From JBJXFY01 sp046155815 (GTDB lineage: Bacteria > Verrucomicrobiota > Verrucomicrobiia > Limisphaerales > CAIMTB01), in the NCBI GenBank assembly GCA_046155815.1, contig JBJXFY010000345.1, forward strand, positions 1-24,412: a stretch of DNA of 24,412 bases. The letters are read 5' to 3'. The first letter of the stretch is position 1; the number at the start of each line of letters is the position of its first letter. The notes beneath the pieces were generated by a model, which worked only from the letters and a program-made list of their open reading frames with translations, ran no database searches and was not told the origin of the DNA. This document shows, in pieces, positions 7,116 to 15,189 of this stretch. The position numbers were made by a program, and so were the translations under genes.

Positions 7116-8651
7116 CTAACGCCGCGCGAGCCTGTGCCGGATGATCCCGCCGAGCGCGGCACCGAGGCCGGCGAGGCTCAGCCACGTCGAAGGCTCCGGC
7201 ACGAACTGCACCTGCGCGCCCGGCAGCGTGACGTGGTAGGCCAGCAGCATGTTGTCCACCTCGAGGGGGTTGGTGCCGACGGACTGGCCGTTGTGGAAGA
7301 CTTCCGAGGCGCGGAAGTCGTTGTCATTGCCCACAAGCAGGAGGTAGTCGGTGTTGTCGTAGCTGAGCGGATCCCACGGGATCAGCGCGAGCGCCTCCCA
7401 TTTCTCGTAGATCGTGCTGCCGTCGGGCGTGGCGCTGTTGTTCAGGCCGAACTTCGCGAGGTCGGCCGCGCCCAGGAGGCTGATGAAGTCCTGCCGGGCG
7501 ATGGGCGTGATGCCGGCGGGCAGGGCACCGCCGGCCGGCAGGTCGAGCTGGCCGGGGACGCCGTTCTCCAGGCTGTAGGGCAGGCCGGCGAGGTCGCGCA
7601 GGTTGGTGGCCGCGGAGAGGTCGGCGAGGTTGACGTTCTTGTAGCCGGCCGCGCCCCAGAGGCCGTCGCGCTCGAGGATGAGGAGCTGCCGGTCGTTTAG
7701 GGCAAGGATCTCGCTCACCGGCGTGTGGCGGTTGCCGGCGGCGTTGCCGTTGAGCGTGAGCTGGTACACGTACTCGCCGATGATCTGATTCTGCGTGGGC
7801 GAACCGGCCTCGAGATCGTACACGAGCAGGCGCGTGTTGCGGGTGGGGTTGCCGCCGCCGCCGTCCTGGACGGTCGGGCTTTGGAGCATGACGAAGAGGC
7901 GCGTTTCGTCCGGCGAGACCGAGAGGCCCTCGAGGCCGCGGTTGCCGCGGCGGCCGGACTCGTTGGCATTGGTCGCGCTGAAATTGAGGTCGCCGGGCAC
8001 GGGCGGCTGGTCCTTGGGCAGCAGCGCGTCCGGTACGGTGAACTCGGACAGCAGCTCGCCCGCGGCGCTGTAGCGGCCCAGCAGCGGGCCGTACTCATCG
8101 CTGAGGAAGAAGTCGCCGTTCTTGAGCTTCACCAGCCCCTCGGGGTCGAGGCTGCGCTTGCCGCCGCCCAGGCCGCCCGCCGAGGTCTGTGGCACGCTGG
8201 TTCCGGTGATGTCCGGGTTGAAGCCCGTGAAGAGCCGGCCCGAGCCGTCCCGCAGGAGCGTGGTCGCGGTGTTCGCCATCGTGATCTGCGTCTGCGTGAA
8301 GACGCCCGGCCCGAACTCCGGCGTGAGCGAGAAGTCCAGCGTCTGGATACGCGGATGGAAATCCGTGGCGCCGTCGCCAAACCCGCGGTCCGGCAGGCCG
8401 TACAGCGTGCCTGACCAGGAGTAGCTCCCCGGTGCCCCCGCGCGCTGCACCGAGCCGGGCAGCACGGCCATCGAGGAAAAGATCCCGCCGAGCGTGTCCA
8501 CGCCGGCGCCGAGCTGATCGAAGGCGCCGCCGTCCAGACGGCCAACGCCGACGAGGCCATGATTGACGAAGCCGGCGAACTGGGCGCGGGCCGGGGTGAG
8601 CGTGGTCGCCGCGGCAAGGGCGGCGGCCATCAGCAGCAGGCGTGAATGCAT
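7116..8651 (-). CDS. Secreted esterase-like (phytase-superfamily) protein with PEP-CTERM anchor
   Basis: About 511 residues from the ATG at 8651 (a GTG at 8663 would add four). The N-terminus MHSRLLLMAAALAAATTLTPARA is a signal peptide. The mature part contains motifs of the esterase-like activity of phytase family: LYGLPDRGFGDG, SLDPEGLVKLKNGDFFLSDEYGP, RGLEGLSVSPDETRLFVML and YEKWEALALIPWDP. This is a calcium-binding-type beta-propeller rich in Asp/Glu. The C-terminus is a textbook sorting signal: VPEPSTW, a hydrophobic helix, then the basic RHRLARR. Such proteins are exported and processed by an exosortase, usually for cell-surface or exopolysaccharide association. No exosortase gene lies in this window. 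The substrate is unknown, and phytase or phosphodiester activity is only a family-level guess. Downstream is the hairpin before asd. Upstream the phosphoesterase gene diverges, with about 235 bases between. Confidence 0.88.
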   Translation of the reverse strand: MHSRLLLMAAALAAATTLTPARAQFAGFVNHGLVGVGRLDGGAFDQLGAGVDTLGGIFSSMAVLPGSVQRAGAPGSYSWSGTLYGLPDRGFGDGATDFHPRIQTLDFSLTPEFGPGVFTQTQITMANTATTLLRDGSGRLFTGFNPDITGTSVPQTSAGGLGGGKRSLDPEGLVKLKNGDFFLSDEYGPLLGRYSAAGELLSEFTVPDALLPKDQPPVPGDLNFSATNANESGRRGNRGLEGLSVSPDETRLFVMLQSPTVQDGGGGNPTRNTRLLVYDLEAGSPTQNQIIGEYVYQLTLNGNAAGNRHTPVSEILALNDRQLLILERDGLWGAAGYKNVNLADLSAATNLRDLAGLPYSLENGVPGQLDLPAGGALPAGITPIARQDFISLLGAADLAKFGLNNSATPDGSTIYEKWEALALIPWDPLSYDNTDYLLLVGNDNDFRASEVFHNGQSVGTNPLEVDNMLLAYHVTLPGAQVQFVPEPSTWLSLAGLGAALGGIIRHRLARR

Positions 8652-8886
8652 CCCCGGGATCACACCCGGCCCGCGTGACGGCCGGATGGCGAATCCGCAA
8701 CATCCACGTCGCCACTTGTCCGCCCAGGGCGGAGGGAGCGGGGTGCCGAGCTCCGGTCCGGCGAGCGCGCTGCCGGCATCTTACCGGAACTTTTCATTGA
8801 GGGGCGGGTTCTGGCCGGGCCGGAGGCCGCCGCGCCTTCCGCCCCCGCTGGCCGTCCGGTCCTCACCGCCGCAGGATCGCGGCACG

Positions 8887-9606
8887 ATGACGGCGGAACG
8901 TCTCGAAATCCTTCCCGGCCTCTGGCTCGACGCACGGCGGGCGGCGTGGATCGAGCGCGAACGCGCGCTGCTGCTGGCCGACCTGCACCTCGGCTACGCG
9001 TGGGTCGAGCGCCGGCGCGGACGGCTCTTCCCGCTGATCCGCGATGACGTGGCGGCGCGGCTGGCGTCGCTGGTGGCGGACTACCGGCCGGCCGTCGTCG
9101 CGCTGCTCGGCGACGTGCTGCACGCGCGGGTCGGGCTCGACGCCGTGCGCGGGGAGCTGGACGCCGTGCTCGCCGCCGTGCCGGACGCGGCGGAGCTGGT
9201 CTGGATCGCCGGCAACCACGACCGCGGCCACGGCCGCCTGCCGGCCTGGCGCGGCGGTCCGCTCCCGCTGGTCGAGGCGCAGGCTTTCGGAGCGCACGTC
9301 GGCACGCACGGCGATGTCGCGACGTGGGCCGGGCTGTCCGCGCGGCTGGGCGACGGCGGAATGGTTTTCATGGGCCACGAGCATCCGGCGGTGCGGCTGG
9401 GCGATGGCGTGGCGACGAGCGTGAAGGCGCCGGCCTTCCTCGTCGGCGAACGGCTCGTGGTGCTGCCGGCCTTCTCGGACTGGGCGGCCGGCGTGACCGT
9501 GGGCGACGGGCCGCCGCTGTCGCCCCTGCTGGCCAAGGCGGGCCGGATGCAGGCCGTGGCGATCCTCGGTAAACGGTTGCTGCCACTGCCGGGGCAGCGC
9601 GGTTGA
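8887..9606 (+). CDS. Calcineurin-like metallophosphoesterase (PdeM-like)
   Basis: 239 residues from the ATG at 8887; the longer open frame upstream has no family resemblance. All metal-ligand motifs of the calcineurin-type fold appear in order: ADLHLG (Asp32, His34), GDVLHAR (Asp76), GNHDRG (Asn110, His111) and MGHEHP (His164, His166). The tail VKAPAFLVGERLVVLPAFSD matches the small family often called DNA-ligase-associated or YkuE/PdeM-like phosphoesterases. In some genomes these sit beside an ATP-dependent ligase and a helicase. Neither is present here, so the substrate cannot be assigned from context. There is no signal peptide, so it is cytoplasmic. It is monocistronic, divergent from the esterase gene and convergent with the ABC ATPase gene. 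Its stop abuts the left arm of an inverted dispersed repeat. Confidence 0.88.
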   Translation: MTAERLEILPGLWLDARRAAWIERERALLLADLHLGYAWVERRRGRLFPLIRDDVAARLASLVADYRPAVVALLGDVLHARVGLDAVRGELDAVLAAVPDAAELVWIAGNHDRGHGRLPAWRGGPLPLVEAQAFGAHVGTHGDVATWAGLSARLGDGGMVFMGHEHPAVRLGDGVATSVKAPAFLVGERLVVLPAFSDWAAGVTVGDGPPLSPLLAKAGRMQAVAILGKRLLPLPGQRG

Positions 9607-9747
9607 TCCGCAGATGGACGCGGATCAACGCCGATTCCAGGACCCTGCGGCCCAGGACGGGCTTGCCTCCGCCAGGGACGGGGAGCTGCCGGGCGACAGT
9701 CCTAGCCGCCTTCAACGATCGGCGTCGTGACACGTCCATCTGCGGAT
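9606..9747. repeat. Dispersed repeat pair in inverted orientation (15-base arms)
   Basis: ATCCGCAGATGGACG at 9606-9620 is repeated as its exact reverse complement at 9733-9747. The left arm starts on the last base of the phosphoesterase stop codon. The right arm lies inside the C-terminal coding sequence of the convergent ABC ATPase. The left copy continues CGGATCAACGCCGATT, which I recognise from memory as a repeat common in verrucomicrobial and related genomes. A transcript from either strand could form a 15-bp stem with a 112-base loop. Confidence 0.75.
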
Positions 9748-10493
9748 TTCACGCTCCCGGCCGGCGCGGCCTGATCCTCGGAAGTGATCGCGAGGAAGAC
9801 GCGTTCGAGCGCCTCATGCCCGCCGCTGCGCGCGCGCAGTTCTTCGCGCGTGCCCACGGCCACCAGCCGGCCGCGGTGCATGATGCCGATGCGGTCGGCC
9901 ATCTCCTCCGCGATGCCGAGCTGGTGGGTCGAGAGGAAGACCGTCATGCCGCGCCGCGACCGTTCCTTCAGCACGTCCTTCAGCACCCGCGTGTGCTGGG
10001 GATCGAGGCCGACCATCGGTTCATCCAGCACGAAGACCTCCGGGGCGTGCAGCAGCGCGGAGACGATGGCCACGCGCTGGCGCGTGCCGTGCGAGAGGGA
10101 CTCGATGGGACGGTCGAGGTACGGGCCGAGGTCGAAGCGCGGCACCAGCTCGTCGAGCGCGGGGCGCACGCTTTCCGGCGGCAGGCGGAAGATGTCGGCC
10201 GTGAAGCGCAGGAACTCGGCGGGCGTGAGCTTGTCGTAGAGGAACGGGAAGTCCGGCACGTAGGCCAGCCGGCGGCGCGCCTCGAGCGGCTCCTGCTGGA
10301 TGTCGTAGCCCGCGACGACGACGCTGCCGCCCGTGGGCCGCATGAGGCCGACCAGCATCTTGATGGTGGTGGTCTTGCCGGCGGCGTTCGGCCCGAGCAC
10401 GGCGAAGAATTCGCCGGGGGCGACCTCGAGGGAGACCTCGTCCACCGCGGTCACGTCGCCGAAGCGCTTCACCAGGTTGCGGAGGGAGATCAT
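9702..10493 (-). CDS. ABC transporter ATP-binding protein (ABC-2/CcmA type)
   Basis: 263 residues, cytoplasmic ATPase. Walker A is GPNAAGKTTT (34-43), the signature LSHGTRQR is at 133-140, Walker B VFVLDEP at 153-159, the D-loop GLDPQ follows, and the H-loop His190 is in STHQ. The Q-loop position reads YVPDFPFLY, with Asp81 where Gln is usual, a variant I have seen in ABC-2-type exporters. No permease gene adjoins it: the next gene upstream on the same strand ends 260 bases away and encodes an unrelated protein. The partner must be encoded elsewhere. The last residues (about 249-263, KSADGR followed by VTTPIVEGG) lie outside the ATPase fold, and KSADGR is encoded by the right arm of the inverted repeat. 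The original C-terminus has probably been replaced or extended. Confidence 0.93.
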   Translation of the reverse strand: MISLRNLVKRFGDVTAVDEVSLEVAPGEFFAVLGPNAAGKTTTIKMLVGLMRPTGGSVVVAGYDIQQEPLEARRRLAYVPDFPFLYDKLTPAEFLRFTADIFRLPPESVRPALDELVPRFDLGPYLDRPIESLSHGTRQRVAIVSALLHAPEVFVLDEPMVGLDPQHTRVLKDVLKERSRRGMTVFLSTHQLGIAEEMADRIGIMHRGRLVAVGTREELRARSGGHEALERVFLAITSEDQAAPAGSVKSADGRVTTPIVEGG

Positions 10494-10543
10494 GCCGGGG
10501 CGTGGCGCAGCGCGGTCGGGTGCGGGAACCGCAGAGGGCGGCG

Positions 10544-10560
10544 GATGGACGCGGACGCGG
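10544..10560 (+). repeat. Partial third copy of the dispersed repeat
   Basis: GATGGACGCGGA at 10544-10555 is identical to 9613-9624 in the copy downstream of the phosphoesterase gene, and similarity continues loosely on both sides. The ABC ATPase gene therefore has copies of this repeat on both flanks. The surrounding 10494-10754 intergenic stretch otherwise shows no gene or clear promoter. Confidence 0.4.
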
Positions 10561-10754
10561 GTGGGCCGAAATCACCCCGGGCGCCGCGGGCCGCGGCCTC
10601 GCGGCCGGCCTGGGCCGGGCGAAGGCCCGCACGGTGCGGGGAGGTGGGGCGCGCCGAGGTTCGGCACGAGGGCGTGCCGACCGGCAGCCGGGGCGGCTGC
10701 GGTCCCCAACGGCCAGACTGGGTTCGCTTCGAACCCGTCATTCCGGCGATTTCT

Positions 10755-11549
10755 TCACGGCACCAGTGAGTCATGGATCAGGCTCACCTGGCCGGGGAGC
10801 TGGGCCTTGAGGATTTCCCCGGCGCGGCTCACGTAGATCACCGCCTGCTGCCGGTCGGGGCCGCGGACTTCGAGGCGGTACACGCGCAGCCGGGCCTGGC
10901 CCACGCGCAGCCAGTCGAGGCCGGCCTCGGCCTGGATCGAGTCGGCGAGGGACTTCGCGTCCGGCAGGCGCAGGCTGGTGCCCATCAGGGCCAGCCACCC
11001 CAGGCCGCCCAGGTCCGCAAGGATGCGCTGCGGCTGCGCGAGCTGCGCAAAGGGATAGCTGAACACCGCGCGCTCGCCGGCGTCTTCCCGCGTCACCTGG
11101 AACTGCCGGCTCGCCGCGTCGGCCTCGACCTCGAAGTACAGCGGGCGGAAGCCGGTGCGCACGCGCAGCTCGCGCCAGCTCCGATCGCGGTCCAGGGTGA
11201 CGTGTCCGTTGAAGCGCAGGCGCAGCGCGGCCTCGTCGCCGAAGAGGTTGCCGTCGAGGTTCAGCTTGTAGCCCTGCCGGCCGCGCACGATGCCCTCGGG
11301 CTCGAATTCCCCGGCGGCGGCCGGCTCCTCGAGCACCTGCGGAAACCAGCGGATGGAGCCGAGGCGTTCGCCACGGCGGAAGAGGGCGAGCGGCGAGTCG
11401 TCCGGGGCGTTCAGGATCAGGCCCACGACACGTGCGACGGGCACCCCGCCGCCGGCATGACGGGCGCCGCCGTACTCGGCGCGCCACAGCAGCACGTTCA
11501 TGGTGCCGAAGAAGAGCAGCGCCAGCAGCAGGGCGAGACGGAGGCCCAT
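10755..11549 (-). CDS. Hypothetical protein with N-terminal membrane anchor
   Basis: 264 residues that I do not recognise. The N-terminus MGLRLALLLALLFFGTMNVLLW is a single hydrophobic helix, either an uncleaved anchor or a signal anchor, so the rest is probably periplasmic. The soluble part has alternating beta-type sequence: YKLNLDGNLFGDEAALRLRF (about 93-112), FRPLYFEVEADAASRQFQV, and near the end LRVYRLEVRGPDRQQAVIYVSRAGEILKAQLPG. This suggests a lipid- or polymer-binding beta-sheet domain, but that is only an impression. It starts 3 bases after the stop of the TPR-LysM lipoprotein gene (TGA-ACC-ATG), so the two are very probably cotranslated. A cell-envelope role is the best inference from that pairing. 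Confidence 0.75.
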   Translation of the reverse strand: MGLRLALLLALLFFGTMNVLLWRAEYGGARHAGGGVPVARVVGLILNAPDDSPLALFRRGERLGSIRWFPQVLEEPAAAGEFEPEGIVRGRQGYKLNLDGNLFGDEAALRLRFNGHVTLDRDRSWRELRVRTGFRPLYFEVEADAASRQFQVTREDAGERAVFSYPFAQLAQPQRILADLGGLGWLALMGTSLRLPDAKSLADSIQAEAGLDWLRVGQARLRVYRLEVRGPDRQQAVIYVSRAGEILKAQLPGQVSLIHDSLVP

Positions 11550-11552
11550 GGT

Positions 11553-12386
11553 TCAGCGCGGAATGCGCACCGGCTGGCCGGCGCGGAGGCGGTTCGGGTT
11601 CAGGCCGGGGTTCGCCTTCAGGATGGCGGCGGTGGTGGTGCGGTGCCGCTTGGCCAGGGCGGAGATGGTGTCGCCGCTCCGGACGTAATGGATGAGCACC
11701 GGGGAGGCGGGCGGGGGATTGGCCGGGCGGGGTGGGGCGGGGCGGGCGGCTTCCGCCGGCGGGGCGGAGGTCACCCCGGCCCGGGCGGCGCCGGAGGTGC
11801 CTGGCGTCTCGGCGACGGGCACCTCCGGCGCGGCGTCCGGCGTTGCGCCCGGCTGCATGCGGGCGAGCAGCAGGCTGAGGCGGTGGACGTCGTTGGTCGC
11901 CTGGGCGTGAAGGAAGCGGAGTTTCTCGAGTTCACGCAGGAGGTTGGTGTTCTCCGCCTGCAATGCCTGGACGCGCGTCACGAGCTGCTGGTTCACGACC
12001 GGCACGGCCACAGGGCCGGCGAGCTGGCGGCGGCAATCCTCGATGCGGTTGCGGATGATGTCCGTGTGCGGGTCGTCCGGGCGCAGCGCGAGGTAGCGCT
12101 GATAGTGGAAGATCGCCTGGTCGGGCCGCGCCATCTGTTCGTGGCAGAGCCGGGCGTAGTCCAGGTGGGCCGCGGCGGAGCGGGGGTTGGCCTCGAGCGC
12201 GAGGTCGAAGGACTCGGCGGCGCGGGTGTACTGCCGCTCGTCGCGCAGGGTGACGGCGCGGCGGTAGTGCGGCTCGCGGGTTTCATCCCGGGAACCCATG
12301 CGCCCGGACGGATCACAGCCGGTGAGCAGCGCCGCGCCCAGCAGCGCCAAAAAAAATCCGCGGCGTACCGCGGCCCCGCAACTCAT
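11553..12386 (-). CDS. TPR and LysM domain lipoprotein
   Basis: 277 residues. The N-terminus ends in a lipobox LLTGC (Cys24), so it is a predicted lipoprotein, probably of the outer membrane. TPR-like helices span about 40-107 (HYRRAVTLRDERQYTRAAES and AIFHYQRYLALRPDDP). A coiled coil covers about 130-175 with heptad Leu (LVTRVQALQAENTNLLRELE). A low-complexity Ala/Pro linker runs to about 228. A C-terminal LysM domain occupies 231-275, with YVRSGDTISALAKRHRTTT followed by ILKANPGLNPNRLRAGQPV. LysM binds the glycan backbone of peptidoglycan, so the protein likely tethers the outer membrane to the wall or scaffolds an envelope complex. It follows the DUF456 gene by 53 bases and is tightly coupled to the downstream anchored protein. 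Confidence 0.9.
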   Translation of the reverse strand: MSCGAAVRRGFFLALLGAALLTGCDPSGRMGSRDETREPHYRRAVTLRDERQYTRAAESFDLALEANPRSAAAHLDYARLCHEQMARPDQAIFHYQRYLALRPDDPHTDIIRNRIEDCRRQLAGPVAVPVVNQQLVTRVQALQAENTNLLRELEKLRFLHAQATNDVHRLSLLLARMQPGATPDAAPEVPVAETPGTSGAARAGVTSAPPAEAARPAPPRPANPPPASPVLIHYVRSGDTISALAKRHRTTTAAILKANPGLNPNRLRAGQPVRIPR

Positions 12387-12439
12387 GCAGCGAAGCTAGT
12401 CAGGACGCCGGCCGCCCGCAACGCCGCCCGCCATCCCGC

Positions 12440-12949
12440 TCACGCGGTGGATCGCCACGCCTGCCAGAGCAGGTCGCCGAGGAACAGGCCCGTCATCGCC
12501 AGCCCGCAGGCCAGCTTGCCCACGGTGCCGGCGAGCACGCCCACCGCCGCGCCGAAGCCGGCCCGCGCCGAGTCGCGCAGCTCCCGCCCGCCCGTCAGTT
12601 CGCCGGCCACCGCCCCGAGGAACGGGCCAAGCAGGATGCCCGCGGGACCGAAGAAGATTCCGATCAGGCCGCCCACGATCGCGCCGATCATCCCGCGCCG
12701 CGTCGCGCCCAGCGCCTTCGCGCCGAACAGGCCCGCGAGCTGCTCCGCGGCGATGGAGAGCAGCATCAGGAACAGCATGACGCCCAGCACCCACCACGGC
12801 GCGCCCGCGGGACCGAACCACAGCCGGTGCCCGACGGCAGAGGCGAGGATCAGCGGCGTGCCCGGCACCGCAGGCAGTACGCAGCCGGCCAGACCGACGA
12901 GCATGACAAGCAGCGCGACGGAGAGGCCGAGGGCTTCAGGGAGGGACAT
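12440..12949 (-). CDS. DUF456 family inner-membrane protein
   Basis: 169 residues from the ATG at 12949 (the frame is open to a TTG at 12961). Almost the whole chain is hydrophobic, with about four to five predicted membrane helices. The family landmarks are GLAGCVLPAVPGTPLILAS in helix 1, LGATRRGMIGAIVGGLIG, GIFFGPAGILLGPFLGAVAGEL and a final GTVGKLACGLAMTGLF. The Gly-rich glycine-zipper-like segments and the position of the PGTP motif are typical of DUF456. Function is unknown across the family. It sits between the cyclic-nucleotide-binding protein gene (125 bases upstream, with a short A-rich repeat in the gap) and the LysM lipoprotein gene. Confidence 0.88.
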   Translation of the reverse strand: MSLPEALGLSVALLVMLVGLAGCVLPAVPGTPLILASAVGHRLWFGPAGAPWWVLGVMLFLMLLSIAAEQLAGLFGAKALGATRRGMIGAIVGGLIGIFFGPAGILLGPFLGAVAGELTGGRELRDSARAGFGAAVGVLAGTVGKLACGLAMTGLFLGDLLWQAWRSTA

Positions 12950-12959
12950 GCGGAATCGC

Positions 12960-12977
12960 AAAGCTCAAAGCTCAAAA
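12960..12977. repeat. Short tandem AAGCTCA repeat
   Basis: AAAGCTC occurs twice in tandem at 12960-12973 and continues AAAAGAAGC. It lies just upstream of the DUF456 start in an otherwise GC-rich gap. It resembles the A-rich dispersed repeats seen elsewhere in this window (23975-24012). Confidence 0.45.
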
Positions 12978-13074
12978 GAAGCCCCAACTTCCAAAGCGCG
13001 GACGGGAAACCTCATCTCGAGCCTGGTCCCCGATGTCCTTCCTGGGCTTTGACCTTTGCGGCCTGAGCTTCCCG

Positions 13075-13815
13075 TCACATCGCCTCCTTGCCCGCCCGCG
13101 CCATGCGGACAGCGGCGTCTAGGCGCTTGTTGTCCGCGCGGATGCGCGTGGTGAGCAGGTGGCAGATGGCGGCCAGCAGCGGCGTGGCCAGGCCCGGCGC
13201 CTCGGCCATGAGCTTCGCCACCGTGTCCTTCGAGATGCGCAGCAGCACGGACTCGACGTTGGCGATCACGTCGGCCGAGCGCGGGCCGTCGTCGAAGATG
13301 GCCACCTCGCCGAACGCCTCGCCCACCTTCATCGTGGCCAGCGTCGTCTCCGCGCCGTCAATCACGATGCGCGCGCGCACCTCGCCGGCGGCCACGAGGA
13401 ACATCGCGTCCGCCGGGTCGCCCTGCCGCACGGCGTGCTTGAAGGGCGCGATGGTCACCTCCTCGAGGTACTTCGCCAACGTGGCGATCTGCTCGTCGGA
13501 CATCGCGGCAAACATCCGCATCCGCCGCAGGATCGCGGGCCGCACGCCCTTCGCGGCCACCGGCGTGCCGGGGGCGGCGGCCGGCGCGGCGGCGGGCTTT
13601 GCCGGGGCGGCCGGGGTGGCGGATTCGGCCTTGGGAAACTTCGCGGCGATCTCCGGCCAATCGGAGGCGGGACGCCATTCGCCGGGCGGTTCGGCGTAGA
13701 GCCAGGTGTGCGGGAAGACGCGGCCGTCCGTCACCCAGTCGGCGAGGATATCGGGCGGCACGGGGCCGTACGCGGCGCGGTCGAGGCCCCAGACATGGTA
13801 CGTGGACGCGGACAT
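13075..13815 (-). CDS. GYF-like plus cyclic-nucleotide-binding domain protein
   Basis: 246 residues, no signal peptide or membrane helix, so cytoplasmic. The N-terminus (5-60: YHVWGLDRAAYGPVPPDILA, then the TWLYAEPPGEWRPASDWPE region) is a GYF_2-like adaptor domain, common in Planctomycetes and Verrucomicrobia. An Ala/Pro linker follows (about 65-90). The C-terminal part (about 95-240) is a cNMP-binding domain. Its phosphate-binding cassette GEAFGEVAIFDDGPRSADV (166-184) retains the Gly-Glu and Arg-Ser-Ala positions (Glu170, Arg179) expected to contact cAMP or cGMP. There is no helix-turn-helix, so it is not a CRP-type transcription factor, and it lacks a kinase or channel domain. It probably acts as a nucleotide-dependent adaptor. 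It follows the porin-like gene by 76 bases and is the nearest candidate effector for the adenylate cyclase two genes upstream. Confidence 0.88.
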   Translation of the reverse strand: MSASTYHVWGLDRAAYGPVPPDILADWVTDGRVFPHTWLYAEPPGEWRPASDWPEIAAKFPKAESATPAAPAKPAAAPAAAPGTPVAAKGVRPAILRRMRMFAAMSDEQIATLAKYLEEVTIAPFKHAVRQGDPADAMFLVAAGEVRARIVIDGAETTLATMKVGEAFGEVAIFDDGPRSADVIANVESVLLRISKDTVAKLMAEAPGLATPLLAAICHLLTTRIRADNKRLDAAVRMARAGKEAM

Positions 13816-13891
13816 CGGGCGGCAAGCTAGCGGGGCGGGGGAGGAGTGGCGAGAGGGGAGCGGGCGGCGAACTTTCGACCCGCTGCGAGGC

Positions 13892-15106
13892 TCAAAACTT
13901 CACCGTGAACTGCGCCGCGACGAGGTTCTCCCCGGCCACGCTCGGGTCGCTGCGCTGGACGTTGCTGTACTGCACCTTCGCCTGCCAGTGCCGGTTGAAG
14001 CGCCAGCCCGCGCCGAGGTCGAGGCGGAGGAGGTTGTTGTCCCACGCGGTCTCGTCGCCCGCGCCGTCCGGCACCTCGCCGAACAGGAGCACGTTCGCCC
14101 GCGCGGCGAGGAACAGGTGGGCCGTGGCCTTGTACTTCGCCTCGACGTGGCCGCCGGTGAAGTCCGCGTCGCCCACGCGCGGCACGTCGAAGCGGCCGGC
14201 CATCCACTCGCCCCAGACCTGCCAGCGGCCGTGCGCCCACGCGGCATCCGCGCCGAGCGTGACCTGCGGGAAGTCGCCCAAGCCCGTGCCGGCCGGCAGC
14301 GTCGGCGCCGCGTCCGGGAGCAGGTATGCCCCGCCGCTGCCGGACAGGCCGAAGCCCCACCGCGCGGACGGCCGCCAGCCCGTGCGGCCGGTGAAGGTGG
14401 GATGGTCGAAATCGTGGTTCCACGCATCCCAGGCGTAGGGGCGCGAGGAGAGCGCGGCGTTCTTGACCTCGAACGCGTAGTCGAACTCGCCCAGCGTGCC
14501 CGTGACCGCCGCGCCCGTCGTGTACGACGGCCCCCACACCGCCGGCAGCCACTTCGCCTTCTGCACGGGCTGGCCGCGGCGCGCGACGAAGGCGGCCGGG
14601 CCGGGCGGCGCGGCGCGGTCGCCCACCGTGGTGACCTCCTCGTAGAGCGACGGCGCGGTGATGAGCGGGTTCGTCCAGGTGTCATGCCGCCGGACCCAGC
14701 CGCCGAAGCTCGCGGCGAACTTGCCGGCCTGCACGCTCACCACGCCGTCTTCGCGCGGCGTCCACCGCGCGAAGTACTCGTCGAAACGCGCCTCGCCCGC
14801 GGGCACCGCGCCGGGGTCGAAGCCGTTGTCCACGCGGAACTGGGTGAAGAAAAACCACTGCCGGCCCGCGGCCAGCTCGCCAAACAGCGCGAGGCGCGGC
14901 GCGAAAAGCGCCGACTCGCCAAAGACCAGCCCCGGTGCCGGCTCGTCAAAGGCGTACAGCTCGGCGTCCGCGAGGCCGGAGAACTGCACGCGCAGCCGGC
15001 CGTCCGGCGTGGCAAAGGCGAGCTGGTCGCCCAGCCAGTCGAGCGAGGGCTGTCCGTGGGACGCGGCGGCGAGGCCGAGGGCGAGCGTGGCGAGCGTGGC
15101 CTTCAC
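13892..15106 (-). CDS. Porin-like outer-membrane beta-barrel protein
   Basis: 404 residues from a GTG at 15106, chosen because it begins a clean signal peptide (VKATLATLALGLAAASHGQ, read with Met). An ATG at 15193 overlapping the cyclase stop would add 29 residues, but these are translated from a short dispersed repeat and contain no signal. The mature chain has alternating aromatic/polar beta strands throughout, with segments such as LRVQFSGLADAELYAF, FFFTQFRVDNGFDPG and SVQAGKFAASFGGWVRRHDTW. It ends in FTVKF, a terminal aromatic suited to BAM-mediated insertion. The pattern is like phosphate-selective or OprO/OprP-type porins, but no selectivity residues can be assigned. It follows the adenylate cyclase gene, and the GYF/cNMP gene follows it, all on one strand. 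Confidence 0.75.
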   Translation of the reverse strand: MKATLATLALGLAAASHGQPSLDWLGDQLAFATPDGRLRVQFSGLADAELYAFDEPAPGLVFGESALFAPRLALFGELAAGRQWFFFTQFRVDNGFDPGAVPAGEARFDEYFARWTPREDGVVSVQAGKFAASFGGWVRRHDTWTNPLITAPSLYEEVTTVGDRAAPPGPAAFVARRGQPVQKAKWLPAVWGPSYTTGAAVTGTLGEFDYAFEVKNAALSSRPYAWDAWNHDFDHPTFTGRTGWRPSARWGFGLSGSGGAYLLPDAAPTLPAGTGLGDFPQVTLGADAAWAHGRWQVWGEWMAGRFDVPRVGDADFTGGHVEAKYKATAHLFLAARANVLLFGEVPDGAGDETAWDNNLLRLDLGAGWRFNRHWQAKVQYSNVQRSDPSVAGENLVAAQFTVKF

Positions 15107-15117
15107 GGGGAGGGGGC

Positions 15118-15136
15118 GGTGAATCGTGAATGGTGG
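15118..15136. repeat. Short interspersed palindromic-type repeat before the porin gene
   Basis: GGTGAATCGTGAATGGTGG contains two near copies of GTGAAT(C/G)GTG. It lies in the 83-base gap between the cyclase stop and the porin start. It resembles a short dispersed repeat I know from related genomes. The overlapping open frame from 15193 is best explained by this insertion. Confidence 0.45.
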
Positions 15137-15189
15137 AGGATGCGGGTTCAGCGGGCGCGGTCCCCATCTGGCCTCGTGACGCCGGGGCT

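Noticed and set aside
10773..13052. 759-residue plus-strand open frame
   Set aside because: It runs antisense across three well-supported minus-strand genes. It is Gly/Arg/Ala/His-rich with no domain, which is typical of GC-rich shadow frames.
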